From positions 3,411 through 16,474 of the forward strand of contig FLMG01002935.1 in assembly GCA_900088475.1 (NCBI GenBank): 13,064 bases of DNA, written 5' to 3'. The notes beneath the pieces are model-generated. The model made no database searches. It saw only the letters and a list, made by a program, of their open reading frames with translations, and had not been told where the DNA came from. This DNA comes from Hyphochytrium catenoides. Its lineage: Eukaryota; Sar; Hyphochytriomycetes; Hyphochytriales; Hyphochytriaceae. Made by a program: the position numbers and the translations under genes. This document shows positions 1-11,661 of the stretch, piece after piece (position 1 is the stretch's first letter; the number at the start of each line of letters is the position of its first letter).

Positions 1-668
1 AAACTCTGCGCCTGTTGATGAGAGAGAAGCCGCAGAGGCAACACTTCCTGCGTCTGTGAGCCGACAAACAGGCACAGTGACGGCCTTCGGAGGTGAGAAC
101 GGAGAGAAAGGGAGAGAGGAAAGACAAAGTCAGGAAAGAGGAAAGCGGTAGAGTAGAAGGCTTTTAGGAGGAGAGAGGCAAAGGAAGCAAGGAGAAAGAC
201 GAAGACAGAGAGGAAGAGAAAAAGAGACAGATCCTGCTATATGGTCTCCGAGCTATAGAGCGAGATCACTGCACTGTAAGCGGGAGAACAAAGGAATGAA
301 AAGAGAGAGAGAGAGAAAGAGAGAGAGTGAATGTGTGCCTGAAAGGAAGCGGGAGAGATGGGATAGGGAGGGGAAAAAATGAACCACCACAGGAAAGGGA
401 GAGAGAGAAAGACGAGAAGCGGACTGAGAGAGAAAGGAAGAAGAGAGAGAGAGACACACCATATTCTGAGACGGCTTAGGAGAGCAAATATACGATGATA
501 GAAGAAGAGAGGGGGCGCCGGGGAAACGAATGGACAATCTACTGACGTTTTATGCTTACAATAGGATCAGGACACTCTTTGGGCAGCAGCAGCGCTCCCG
601 CGCTAGACAGAGATTCTCTTAGAGAGAGGCGACTGCAAGCTCTCTCCCGGCAGTCCAACGAGAGCTAG
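1..668 (+). CDS. 3' end of a spliced gene with an SHP-like (p97/VCP-binding) motif, partial
   Basis: Two exons are visible: at least 2-92, with donor GTGAGA at 93, and 565-668, with acceptor ATAG at 561-564 and stop TAG at 666-668. The gene continues off the left edge. The reading frame is phase 1 across the junction. Splicing joins the residues AFGG to SGHSLGSSS, creating F-G-G-S-G-H-S-L-G, which fits the F-x-G-x-G-x-x-L-G SHP box used by p97/Cdc48 cofactors such as p47, UFD1 and Derlins. A slightly later in-frame acceptor at 570 would destroy the motif, which favours 564. A basic helix-like tail follows (SLRERRLQALSRQ) before the stop. The 472-nt intron is GA-rich with only a short pyrimidine stretch near its end. 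The family cannot be named because the main domain lies outside the window. Function in the ubiquitin/p97 pathway is inferred from the motif alone. Confidence 0.6.
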
Positions 669-1215
669 TCCATGTCGTTTCTCTTCTCTTTCTCTTGTCC
701 TCTCTCTCCAATGGGCTGCAAGGGGAGAGATCCTGCACATTCTCTACGCGCTCCTCTCTGTAGGAGTCTTTCGCACCTCCTCTGTCATTCTCTCTCTCTT
801 GCCTCACAGGGTATCCTTATGCATAGGATTGGGTTTTCTCGCTTAACTTCGTCTCCTGTGTCTCTCTTCCTCTCTATTCGTACAGTCCTCTCTCTCTCTC
901 TCTGTGGAAGCTTAGCTCTTTCCGCGGTCCTCTCCTCACTTTCTGCCTCTCTTCCTCTTTGCTGCCAATGGTAAAAGTGTCGGGCAGTGGTTGGGATGGA
1001 TAGCACTTTGGTAAGCCCCAGTCGGCCGAGAAGAAAGAGCAACAGCAGAGCAACACCCTGCGCAGCCTTCTCTCTCTCTGTCTCTCTCTTCTTTTTCCTG
1101 TTTCTCTTCGTATCTATTATGCTAGCTGCCGACGGACAGTCTCTATGGTAATAGCATTTCCAATTCAAGAGGACAAGGCTCTTTCATCATCTCTCTCCTT
1201 ATTAGTCTCTTCGCT
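669..1215. other. CT-rich non-coding stretch
   Basis: The plus strand has repeated CTCTCT blocks (around 780-800, 890-902, 1069-1090) mixed with unique sequence. Several sites resemble introns, for example a GTAGGA donor at 760 with a CTCACAG acceptor at 809. No open frame links them, and the long frames here translate to Ser/Leu- or Arg/Glu-repeat peptides typical of a dinucleotide repeat. It is most simply the 3' untranslated and intergenic region after the SHP-motif gene. Confidence 0.5.
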
Positions 1216-1637
1216 CTAGCACGACCGCAGCTCAAACAGCTTTGACAGTTGTCTGATAGTCCGCGTACTTCGCTGTTCCCTACTAAATAAAGCGAGACAC
1301 CTGGCTAGGGCATGCTTCTCTCTCTCTCTCTCTCTCTCCCTCTCTCCCCCTTTGCTTCCTCTCCTGGACTCTAGCTGTTGACATAATATCGGCATAGGCA
1401 TAAGAAATGGCACATCGTGGGCTCACATCTGTGGCCTCTTGGACCTCAGGGCGTTGAAAGGAAGCTCTGGTAGCACATTCACCAGCTGATACGCTGCGGC
1501 TTGTTAGACAACAGGGAAGAAGACCCCATGAGCTCCCACTTCTTTGTCTTTATGCGGCGACTATGGCACAAAGGCAGTGGGAGCTCATGGGGACGTAGAG
1601 ATCGAAGACGTCGGCGGAGGAGAGTGGAACGGCTCAT
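1216..1637 (-). CDS. Possible small three-exon gene, unknown product (66 aa)
   Basis: On the minus strand three segments can be joined with all phases consistent: 1637-1595 (ATG at 1637), 1499-1427, and 1300-1216 (stop TAG). Introns would be 1594-1500 (95 nt) and 1426-1301 (126 nt). The 1499 acceptor is good: a pyrimidine run, then a TCTAAC branch-like sequence, then AAG. The 1426 donor is GTGAGC. The 1594 donor (GTCCCC) and the 1301 acceptor, which follows a purine run, are weak. The peptide starts basic (MSRSTLLRRRLRSL), could suit an organelle-targeting leader, and ends in KLFELRSC. I recognise no family. The first intron is mostly a perfect inverted repeat. An alternative is an unspliced minus-strand frame from the same ATG of about 54 codons. 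Treat this as a hypothesis. Confidence 0.25.
1317..1338. repeat. (TC)11 microsatellite
   Basis: Uninterrupted TC dinucleotides, continuing into imperfect CT/C-rich sequence to about 1350. It lies in the second intron of the possible small minus-strand gene, where it reads as GA. Confidence 0.95.
1524..1592. repeat. Perfect 17-bp inverted repeat (hairpin)
   Basis: Left arm CCCCATGAGCTCCCACT at 1524-1540 is exactly reverse-complementary to 1576-1592. After a small asymmetric bulge, a further 6 bp can pair (1542-1547 with 1568-1573), leaving a loop of about 20 nt (1548-1567). The stem totals about 23 bp and is not made of GA/CT repeat. On the minus strand the outer end of the stem begins right after a GT and is followed by a pyrimidine tract and AG, so it occupies most of a candidate intron. 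Confidence 0.9.
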
Positions 1638-1935
1638 GGAGATGGGAAGAGAGAGAGAAGGAGAGTCTTCCTCAGCGCAAGAAGGAGAGAACCACTAAGA
1701 GAAGATGCTGAGTTGGGCGATGGTACTATTAGTTCTGTTAGGTCCGACCAGCACTACGCAGCCAGAGAGACAGCCTCTCACAACTTGTCCGTATTCTTTC
1801 TTCCTGCAGGCGTCTTTTGTGGCTCAAACGTCTCTTTTCTTTGGTCTAACGTGAGCACTTCTTTCCCATCTCTCTCTCTTTCTCTCTCTCTTCTCTCGCT
1901 TTCTTGCTATCGTTTTTCATGCTCTCCCCAGAACC
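1638..1935. other. Spacer downstream of the methyltransferase stop, with a plus-strand CT tract
   Basis: This is the 3' flank of the arginine methyltransferase gene. On the plus strand it contains a GTGAGC site at 1851 and a long CT tract ending in CCCCAG at 1931, which together look like an intron on the strand opposite the methyltransferase. A short plus-strand frame with a hydrophobic start (ATG at 1705) precedes it. No gene is called here. Confidence 0.4.
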
Positions 1936-5062
<3,127 letters not shown>

Positions 5063-5145
5063 AGTTTTGCTCGTCCTTCTCTTGCAGGTCAATTTCGGAA
5101 GGATATTGCTCTTCTTACTTCCGTGTGTGGTACGTGGCAGTGGCG
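5063..5145. promoter_or_regulatory. Putative bidirectional promoter between divergent genes
   Basis: Only 83 bp separate the PRMT4 start codon (5062, minus) from the start codon of the small plus-strand gene (5146). Both 5' untranslated regions and any core promoter must fit here or lie inside the neighbouring transcription units. I see no clear TATA box. The role is inferred from gene arrangement, and it depends on the small gene being real. Confidence 0.4.
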
Positions 5146-5771
5146 ATGGGTGGCTCTGGACGAGAGGGGCAAGGTATAGATAAAGCAAGGTGGGAAAAGA
5201 TAGAAACTGCTGAGTTTTTGTTGGCGTGTTTTCTTCTCAAGAAACGTCACGTCAGGAGATATGGACAGAAAGGCAGCCGCCAAAGAATGGTCAGCAGCGA
5301 AGCCCTTACTTTAGGGACGAGAGGAGAGAAACAGATAGGAAGAGCCCAAGTCCGCCTAAGCTTGGCAACAGGTAGGCAGAGGGTGAGGTTGTCTCTGGCT
5401 TCCTCCTTGGTTGCGCTTCTCTTCTCTTCTCGAACAGGCAAGCCGTAACGCGAAGAGATTATAGAGATTATTGCCAAAAGCTCCTCTTTCTTTTGCGAAG
5501 ATTTATGGTGTCTGGAAATGAAGATTGGTGAGGCAATGATGATTGATAATGTACAGATTTCTAATATGCTATCTATTGCCGTGGTTATTTTAGTTTATTA
5601 TGCTGCTTATTGGGAATACCTTCTTGTTCCCTCATAGATGATGCTTTGTCCCTTTGTAATAAAGGTTATAAAAGGTATTCTATTACTGGTCTTTTCTATG
5701 AGGAACGTGCGCCTGTATGGCCCAAGAGGTGCCGACAAATTATTCTCTACCTTCTCTTCGGGAAGAGATGA
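5146..5771 (+). CDS. Small spliced gene of unknown function (83 or 141 aa)
   Basis: Exons 5146-5173, 5242-5371 and 5438-5527 join in phase through GT-AG introns of 68 and 66 nt. Both introns have pyrimidine-rich 3' ends. ATG at 5146 gives MGGSGREGQE. Residues about 12-53 are charged and proline-rich with an RS-like look (SPYFRDERRETDRKSPSPP). Residues about 54-76 form a probable amphipathic helix (RRDYRDYCQKLLFLLRRFM). Reading on without further splicing stops at TGA 5529-5531 after GNEDW (83 aa). Alternatively a third intron, 5528-5593 (66 nt, GTGAGG to TTTTAG), leads in phase into exon 5594-5771, adding 58 residues (141 aa); this exon is AT-rich and could instead be 3' UTR. I do not recognise the family. 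The near-identical intron lengths and matching phases are the main evidence. Its start lies 83 bp from that of PRMT4. Confidence 0.55.
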
Positions 5772-5950
5772 GTCAGCCAGAGCAGCATAAGCCAAAGAGG
5801 TTTCCTTTGTTAGTTTGTGAGGAAGGCTCCGCAAGGAGAGACGTAGATGGAGACTAAGAGTCGTCCGGTGCAGTCTTTGGCAGCATTTTTCTTAGGGTTT
5901 TCCTCTGCTTAGGCAGTGCAGACGCCGTCCATAACGGTACAGATAATAGA
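5772..5950. other. Short convergent spacer
   Basis: The spacer lies between the end of the small plus-strand gene and the stop of the minus-strand armadillo gene. A minus-strand open frame covers part of it and runs on through the AT-rich exon to 5607. It lacks an ATG at its apparent start and has no recognisable similarity. No promoter or RNA gene is seen. Confidence 0.4.
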
Positions 5951-7480
5951 CTAGTAAGCAGCAGGAGGCTGCTGGACATCGACGTGAACATGGACATGGA
6001 CATCTTTCTCTTTCGCGCCCGCTAGAAGGCAGAGACATGAGCCTATCTCTGTTGTTGTTGCCCTTCGGCTAGGCTGTGCTTGAACGATCACTTGCACTAA
6101 GTGACTGGCAAGTTCGTTGAGTCGCTCCATCTTTGCATCCAGAAGCCAGTGGAGACCTCTTCCCCCATAGCTTTTTATGGCCTCTTCCACCTCTTTTAAC
6201 GCTTTCTCATCTCCTTTACAAATAAGAGAGAGACTCTTCAAAGCACAGCTCACGGAGAGAGCACTCCCAACTTCATGGAGCCGTCTTGCTTCTAAACTTA
6301 CGCTGTGCGGATCTGGGAGGCTGAGAGGGGAAAGCAGGCGAACCAGAGGCGGTACGGCGCCTGCGGCCTTAACAAGTCGCTTCCTCTCTCCTCTCCCGGT
6401 ACTAAGGAGACGCCACAAGGCACCTGCAGCATTAACTCTCTCTCCCTCCGTCCCGCTATCAGCCAGGGATATGAGATAAGGGACCGCTCCTGCAGCAATG
6501 ATAGCGGAGCTCCGTTCTTGCTTGAAGGCTAAGTACCAGAGCGCTCCAGCAGCATTCTCTCTCTGCCTCCCGTTCCCGTAAGCTAAAAGCTCAACAAGCA
6601 AAGGAAATATCTCTTTCTTCTCTCCGATTAGACACTGGTTCTCTCTTTCTCTCGCCAGTATCCACAGGATCCTGGATGTTCTCTCTTTCTCATAGTCACT
6701 TCCTTCCTTCAGAAGCGAGAGCAATAGAGATAACCCTCTTTGCCCTTGCAGCACCGTCACTCTGTACTGCCGTGGAACTTTGGCCAAGTCAACAAGCGCG
6801 TTGAGGGCATTTCTTCGCAGCACCGCGCCTTTGTCTCTAGCCCCATCTCCCATGTTCTGAAGGAAAGAAAGTAAGACCGAGGGACCACCTGCGTCACAAA
6901 TTGCTAGTCTGTTGCCTTGATGACGGGCGAGCTGTCGTAAGATGCCCGCTATGTTCTCCTTCTCCACTGCACTGGCTCTCTCCTGCTTAGCTAGATGGAT
7001 GACAGCCGCTATGCCGCCCAAGGCAGCGATTTCAATGGAGTTCGGCACATTGCGCGCCAGCTGCCATAAAGAATAAGAGGCTGAGACCCTTAGTTCATCG
7101 CTGCCGCTGCGGACAAGCTTTAGGAGTCTATGAATCTCTTCCTTGTCGGCGGCAGAAGCAGCCTCCGTTGCTAAAGCAGAAGTTGCCGCAGGAGGAGGAA
7201 GCGCCAAGTTGAGTATGACGGCTGGACATGATGGAAGGAAGCAAGCAGTTCCACCGGTGCCTTTCTTGGTGCGGCCAAATGATAAAGATAGAATGCGGCT
7301 TTCCACTTCAGCTTCACGGATCTTCAGCTTTGTTCCAGGAGGCACAGGAGATGGGGTTGGAGGTAATAATCTATTAAACTTCGTCAACCAAGCCCTCCGA
7401 AGAGAAGAGAAGAGCCGACGCGGAGGCGATGAAAGACTGTCAGACTCTGATTTCTCTCTGTCCTTAGCCCCGCTGGACAT
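5951..7480 (-). CDS. Armadillo-repeat protein, intronless (509 aa from ATG)
   Basis: This is a single continuous frame ending in TAG at 5951-5953. The first ATG in frame is at 7480 (MSSGAKDREK). The frame stays open upstream to 7588 but only with a GTG, so I start at 7480; an upstream exon cannot be excluded. Residues 1-50 are Ser/Pro-rich and basic. From about residue 115 to 400 there are roughly six or seven armadillo repeats, recognisable by NAAGALWYLA, NAAGALWRLL, AALGGIAAVIHLA and AAGAVPPLVRLL. These repeats usually form a curved scaffold that binds other proteins, as in Vac8/importin-like and plant ARM proteins. The C-terminus ends with a short alternating Val-His stretch and QQPPAAY. 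The specific partner is unknown. It lacks introns while PRMT4 and XAP5 have seven and eight, and it is nearly free of GA/CT repeats. Confidence 0.88.
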   Translation of the reverse strand: MSSGAKDREKSESDSLSSPPRRLFSSLRRAWLTKFNRLLPPTPSPVPPGTKLKIREAEVESRILSLSFGRTKKGTGGTACFLPSCPAVILNLALPPPAATSALATEAASAADKEEIHRLLKLVRSGSDELRVSASYSLWQLARNVPNSIEIAALGGIAAVIHLAKQERASAVEKENIAGILRQLARHQGNRLAICDAGGPSVLLSFLQNMGDGARDKGAVLRRNALNALVDLAKVPRQYRVTVLQGQRGLSLLLSLLKEGSDYEKERTSRILWILARERENQCLIGEKKEIFPLLVELLAYGNGRQRENAAGALWYLAFKQERSSAIIAAGAVPYLISLADSGTEGERVNAAGALWRLLSTGRGERKRLVKAAGAVPPLVRLLSPLSLPDPHSVSLEARRLHEVGSALSVSCALKSLSLICKGDEKALKEVEEAIKSYGGRGLHWLLDAKMERLNELASHLVQVIVQAQPSRRATTTEIGSCLCLLAGAKEKDVHVHVHVDVQQPPAAY

Positions 7481-8402
7481 CCTTCTCAAGCCAAATCTAG
7501 AAAAGGTTATAAGAGCCAAAGAGAAAGAGCCAGCCACGAAGTTCCCCAGGTCATGCCATTGACTGTAAAAGAGACCTCTGCTGGGCACCCACTAGCCACC
7601 ACTCAAGCCATCATATAACTTCCCCACGCCATGCACTAAGATATCGTCTGAGAGAAGTGTCTGGATCTCTGCTTTGTGATCTGCGTCTCTGTTGAGTCTC
7701 AGTCTGGCGCTCACAAGCCGCGCCCAAAGCTTCAGAGATCCTTTGAAGCAGTTGTGGAGGTTCTTTCTGCTATCAGAAGCTGCGCATCTTTCTGCGTCTG
7801 ATAATATTCCGGTCCGAGCTACATAACCTTGCAAATCTGTATTATCCCTTTAATTTATCCATGTTGCAACTAATCAACAATTACTGAATTAATGTTTGTC
7901 ATAGGAACTCTTTTGTGGGTTGCGATTGGATATTGTGAACCTAAACAAGCTCCGCCAAGGTGGTGTTGGAGACATTCTGTAACGCTAATAACCATGTTAC
8001 CCGCATTACGTGCATATGCCTTTTGTAGCTTTGTACGCCCTATGGTCAGGACCATATTACGCATGGTAGTATCCAGATATAAAGAGGTCCCATGATTCAA
8101 ACCCTTGGCCACCTAGGTTTTACCTTCAAAAGAGTGTGACCCATATAACTCAATGGGTGCTGGTTGGGTCACTTCTACGGTATCCATGGGTTTAGGGTGG
8201 GTAACCTGGGCTCTAGAGGGCCGAGAATCAGAGGTCTGACCTTCCTCACAATAATTTTGTCATTCTTGAGCAGCAATAATCTTCAGAATTGCTCGCTCAT
8301 CTTAGCGGTGTTGGCTCTGCGGCTGCCGCCAAAGTAAAGAACTCACCATACCTTTGCATTGTTCGCGGTTTCCAAAGCTGTGCTGTGTGAAAACGAGAAG
8401 CG
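7481..8402. other. Divergent intergenic region, AT-richer, no assigned gene
   Basis: This is the 5' flank shared by the armadillo gene (minus) and XAP5 (plus). From about 7845 to 8300 the sequence is more AT-rich and lacks GA/CT repeats. On the minus strand 7834-7592 is open for about 80 codons and is preceded by AATACAG, so it could be an exon of the armadillo gene or of an unrecognised one, but no phase-consistent junction to the downstream frame convinces me. Another minus frame covers 8112-7870, without an ATG at its apparent start. A small inverted repeat, GTGACCCA (8136-8143) with TGGGTCAC (8165-8172), is present. No tRNA or transposon protein is recognised. Confidence 0.5.
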
Positions 8403-11155
8403 ATGTCGTCAAACATCCAGCGTTATGGGGATGCAGGTGTCAACACTGTGGAGGGCAATGTCGCTGGCAGTCGCGCAGCCCGTTTGGCTAAGCAAAGAGA
8501 GAAAGAAAAGCAAGAATATGAGGCTCAAAGACAGGCAATAGAGAGCGAACATGCCAAAGCTGGTGCGCTTAGAGCTTTCCAAGGGCACAGCGATCATCTC
8601 GAAGAAGAGTTCAAGGTGTGCCTGGTCATGTTCCGGTCTGATCAGCTATGATGCTTGTCTGACGTCTTGTCACAGCGCCAAACAGTGGGATTGGTGACTA
8701 ATGATGAGTTCAAACGAAGGAGAATTGAGCTTCAGCTAGAAGATAAGAAAGACAAAGAAAGGTAAGCTTCCTGATTAAAGGACAGAAGTCTTCAGGCCCT
8801 CAAAGGCATAAGTGGACTACACTGTTAATGGCGACTGTCTCCCTTCTGCATTTGCCTCGCAGAGACGCAGCAGCTAATGACAAGAAGCCCAAGATAAAGA
8901 AAAGAAAGAAGAAAGTGGCTCTGTCGTTTGCCGAGGACGAGGACGAGGAATCGCCCGAGAGTCCGACTGAGGATAAAAATAACTCTAATGGGCTAAAAGG
9001 TCCGCGGTCTCCTCCTTTCTAGGCTGGCAAGGCTTATGGCCCCCTGGCTCGTTGCCAGCTTCCTACATTGGTGCCAAACCTTCTCCACTTAACCCCTCAA
9101 CTCTTCGCGGGCTCCTCTGACAGTGTTGTCTCTCTCTTGTCGCGCTTGCCGTCTCTGCCTCTATTTGTCTTCAATGCTGGTCTTTAGTCCTAAGAAAAAT
9201 CGTTTCTCACTTTTGCTAACTGGTGGAACGCAGCGTCGCGAGTGTCCAAGGATCCAGATGTGGAAACGGACTTTCTTCCTGACAGCGAGCGAGAGAGGCA
9301 GCTAGAGCTTGAGAAAGAAAGGTTAAAGGAGGAATGGAAAAGAAAGCAAGAAGAAATCAAAAGTACGCCCTACTCTCTCTTTCTGTTTCGCCTTCCGTGA
9401 CTCCCGAGAAATTCTTAAGGAACTTTATTCTTAGCGGCCCCACCCCGCTTTTACTCTCTCCTTCTCTCTCTCTCTCTCTCCTTCTTTTCTCGCTCTGTTC
9501 TATCTCTTCTCTCTCTTTAATCTCTCTGTTCTCTCTCTCCTTGCCTCTCTCTCACTCTCTCTCTCTTTCGCACTCACTGTCTCTCCACCATTCCTGGCAG
9601 AGGAACTGCTCACGGTAACCTATTCGTATTGGGATGGCTCAGGACATAGAAGAGAAGTGACGGTAAGCTTTATATCTCTGCAGGTCGAATCAGAGCAGGG
9701 AAGAGGAAGGACAGGTCTGCTGAGAAAAGGATTCAAGATGAGAGAGAGTCCAAACGGTAGAGGGAACTAGAGGGGTTTAGGTGCCCAGCCGAAGAGTGCC
9801 ATAGAAGAGAAGAGCCGTCGATGACTAACCTCATTAATTTTCTCGTTCACTCTTTGTCTTTGAAGGTGGCGAAGGGGACGACAATCTTGAAGTTTCTAGA
9901 GAAAGTTCGACAGGAGCTCAGCCAAGAGTTTCCTGAGCTCAGAGGCGTGAGCCCTGAGAACCTGATGTACATCAAGGAGGATCTGATCATACCACACGTA
10001 CGATATATACTTCTTGCTTAAGTCTTAGACATCTCGCTTGAGCTTCCAGCTAAGGGTGCATCCAGTCTCACCCTTGCTCATACTTACTGTTGAGGCTCTA
10101 TATACATCAGCACTCTTCTTAGTGTGAAACTGCGTGGTTCTATATCCTAAGCTTTCCCTTGTTCGGCACACTCACCCGCACTGGGTCAAGTGTGCTATTG
10201 CTTCTTCTCTAATGTTGCTTGGCTCGTTGCCAAGCCTGGAGTACGTCGGCGCTTGCTTTCCCGTCCTGTCCTCTGTGTTGGTTGATTTAAACATTCTCTT
10301 GCTGAGTCTCCGTTAAGAGGCAGCTTCTCCTTTCAGACGCTACGACGCACTGGCTCTTTCGTCTTCATCGATCTACCGCGCGACCCTTATCCTGACACGA
10401 CTGCTGCTTCTGCTTGATCCTGTTGGCCCTTCCTTCGTTGTTATGCGCTGGGATGCCAGCACTACTCCTTTTATGACTTAATAGTGACCAAGGCTAGGGG
10501 AAAGAGTGGTCCGCTCTTTCACTTCGATGTACATGACGATGTGAGACTTATCCACGATGCCCGAGTGGAGAAAGATGAGGTATGTTCGTTGTCGCTTTCT
10601 CTACTGCTTCTATCTTTTTCTCCCACATAGTGGTATACCCGGCTGGGGCTGGGTACAAGTTTAGAAAGGTTCCCATCTCTTCTGGTCTTTCCCTGTCTCG
10701 TCAACGCATGCTCTCACACAGTGTCTAAGTCCAGTTCGCCTTCGAAACTCTTTGTGCCTGGCTATAGAACTTGCTGGGCCTTGTGTCTCTTTGCTAACTT
10801 AGTCCCGATTATTCATAGAGTCACCCTGGCAAGATTACTGAGCGACGCTGGTACGAGCGAAACAAGCACATATTCCCCGCCAGCAGATGGGAAGTGGTAA
10901 GGACAGTTTGACTTCTGATTTCCACGGTCTTTCATTGTTCGCACACTCTGTACGCCCCCATTTGCTTTGTCTGTCACTTTTTCAGTTTCAGCTTCTATTC
11001 CTCGAGGCGTTATGCTTTTGCTAGTATCTTTCTCTATGAGACGCCCTACCAATCCCGGGCTCACCTGTAAGTGCGTTTCTCATCACTCGTGCTCTTCAAC
11101 TTTTCAGTACGACCCATCCGTCAAGCGAGGGAAGTACACTATCCACGGTGACTAG
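8403..11155 (+). CDS. XCT: XAP5/FAM50 family protein (XAP5 CIRCADIAN TIMEKEEPER homologue), 9 exons, 334 aa
   Basis: FAM50A (human) and XCT (plants) are conserved nuclear proteins linked to pre-mRNA splicing, transcription and, in Arabidopsis, clock timing. Exons: 8403-8615, 8676-8761, 8863-8999, 9234-9362, 9601-9662, 9866-9997, 10460-10579, 10819-10896, 11108-11155 (stop TAG). All introns are GT-AG and the phases fit throughout. The N-terminal 130 residues are charged and coiled-coil-like, with a basic [11 protein letters not shown] stretch near residue 110 (likely nuclear localisation) and an acidic EDEDEE patch. The XAP5 domain runs from about residue 150 to the end: [75 protein letters not shown] and KYTIHGD. 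Length matches the family. The GTCCGC donor at 9000 is weak but is the only one giving the right phase. Intron 1 is 60 nt; intron 6 is 462 nt. Confidence 0.96.
9462..9580. repeat. CT-rich tract in XCT intron 4
   Basis: Intron 4 (9363-9600) carries a long CTCTCT tract leading to the TGGCAG acceptor. It reads as pyrimidine in the sense of the gene and acts as, or has expanded from, the polypyrimidine tract. Confidence 0.8.
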
Positions 11156-11661
11156 CGGGATCTCAAGGAGACCCACGAATAGGAGACGCGTTGTAGAGTA
11201 TGTATAATGAAGTGCGTTGATTAGACCCGTGATCCAAAGCAACAGTCCTGGGCGTAGCCTACATCTCTCGCGCTTGTGTCGCACAACACCAGAAGCAGAG
11301 AGTGTCACCCTATCTAGAATTCTCTTCCTTCACCTTCATTCTATGGAATTGCAACCCTGTGTTCTCCCCTTCACCTTTGTTTTCTCAGCCCATGGAAGGT
11401 AGCATCGTTGAGTATTGCCTCCAGCTCACCCAGGGTTGTTATGTTTTTCAACTCCTAAGTTCAAGCTGGCATATGGGTCTCGTAGTCGCTTTTTTGTTAG
11501 ATCCTGCCGTGAACCCTCTGTCACTTCTTGATCTTGCTCGAAAGCCTTCAACATGCGGAAGCTAATGTCGAAATCTGCGCTTTGGGTTCACCCTTAGTCC
11601 CGTCAAAGGGTAGCGCACTGAAATAGCTGTCATTGCGTATCTTCTGCTATCGGTCATCTAA
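11156..11661. other. Convergent intergenic region, no gene seen
   Basis: About 500 bp separate the XCT stop from the stop of the minus-strand membrane-protein gene, so it should hold both 3' untranslated regions. There are no GA/CT repeats. Open frames here are short, run antisense or across the XCT end, and lack recognisable sequence. I found no clear polyadenylation signal, tRNA or small RNA. Confidence 0.5.

Noticed and set aside
785-1168. Minus-strand frame of 127 codons in the CT-rich region
   Set aside because: Its sequence is dominated by Arg/Glu runs from GA repeats, it lacks domain-like sequence, and similar frames occur wherever the repeat occurs.
7481-7588. Upstream extension of the armadillo frame to 7588
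   Set aside because: The first codon would be GTG, and no ATG lies between it and 7480. A non-ATG start is not justified in a nuclear gene.
8085-8115. tRNA B-box-like sequence (GGTTTGAATC on the minus strand)
   Set aside because: There is no cloverleaf, and the A-box-like sequence lies immediately next to it rather than at tRNA spacing.
8136-8172. 8-bp inverted repeat GTGACCCA/TGGGTCAC
   Set aside because: It is too short to be significant by itself, and no flanking feature gives it a role.
9663-9865. Extra XCT exon beginning after the TCTGCAG near 9683
   Set aside because: Joining exon 5 directly to exon 6 gives the uninterrupted conserved XAP5 sequence in phase. The inserted segment has no family similarity.
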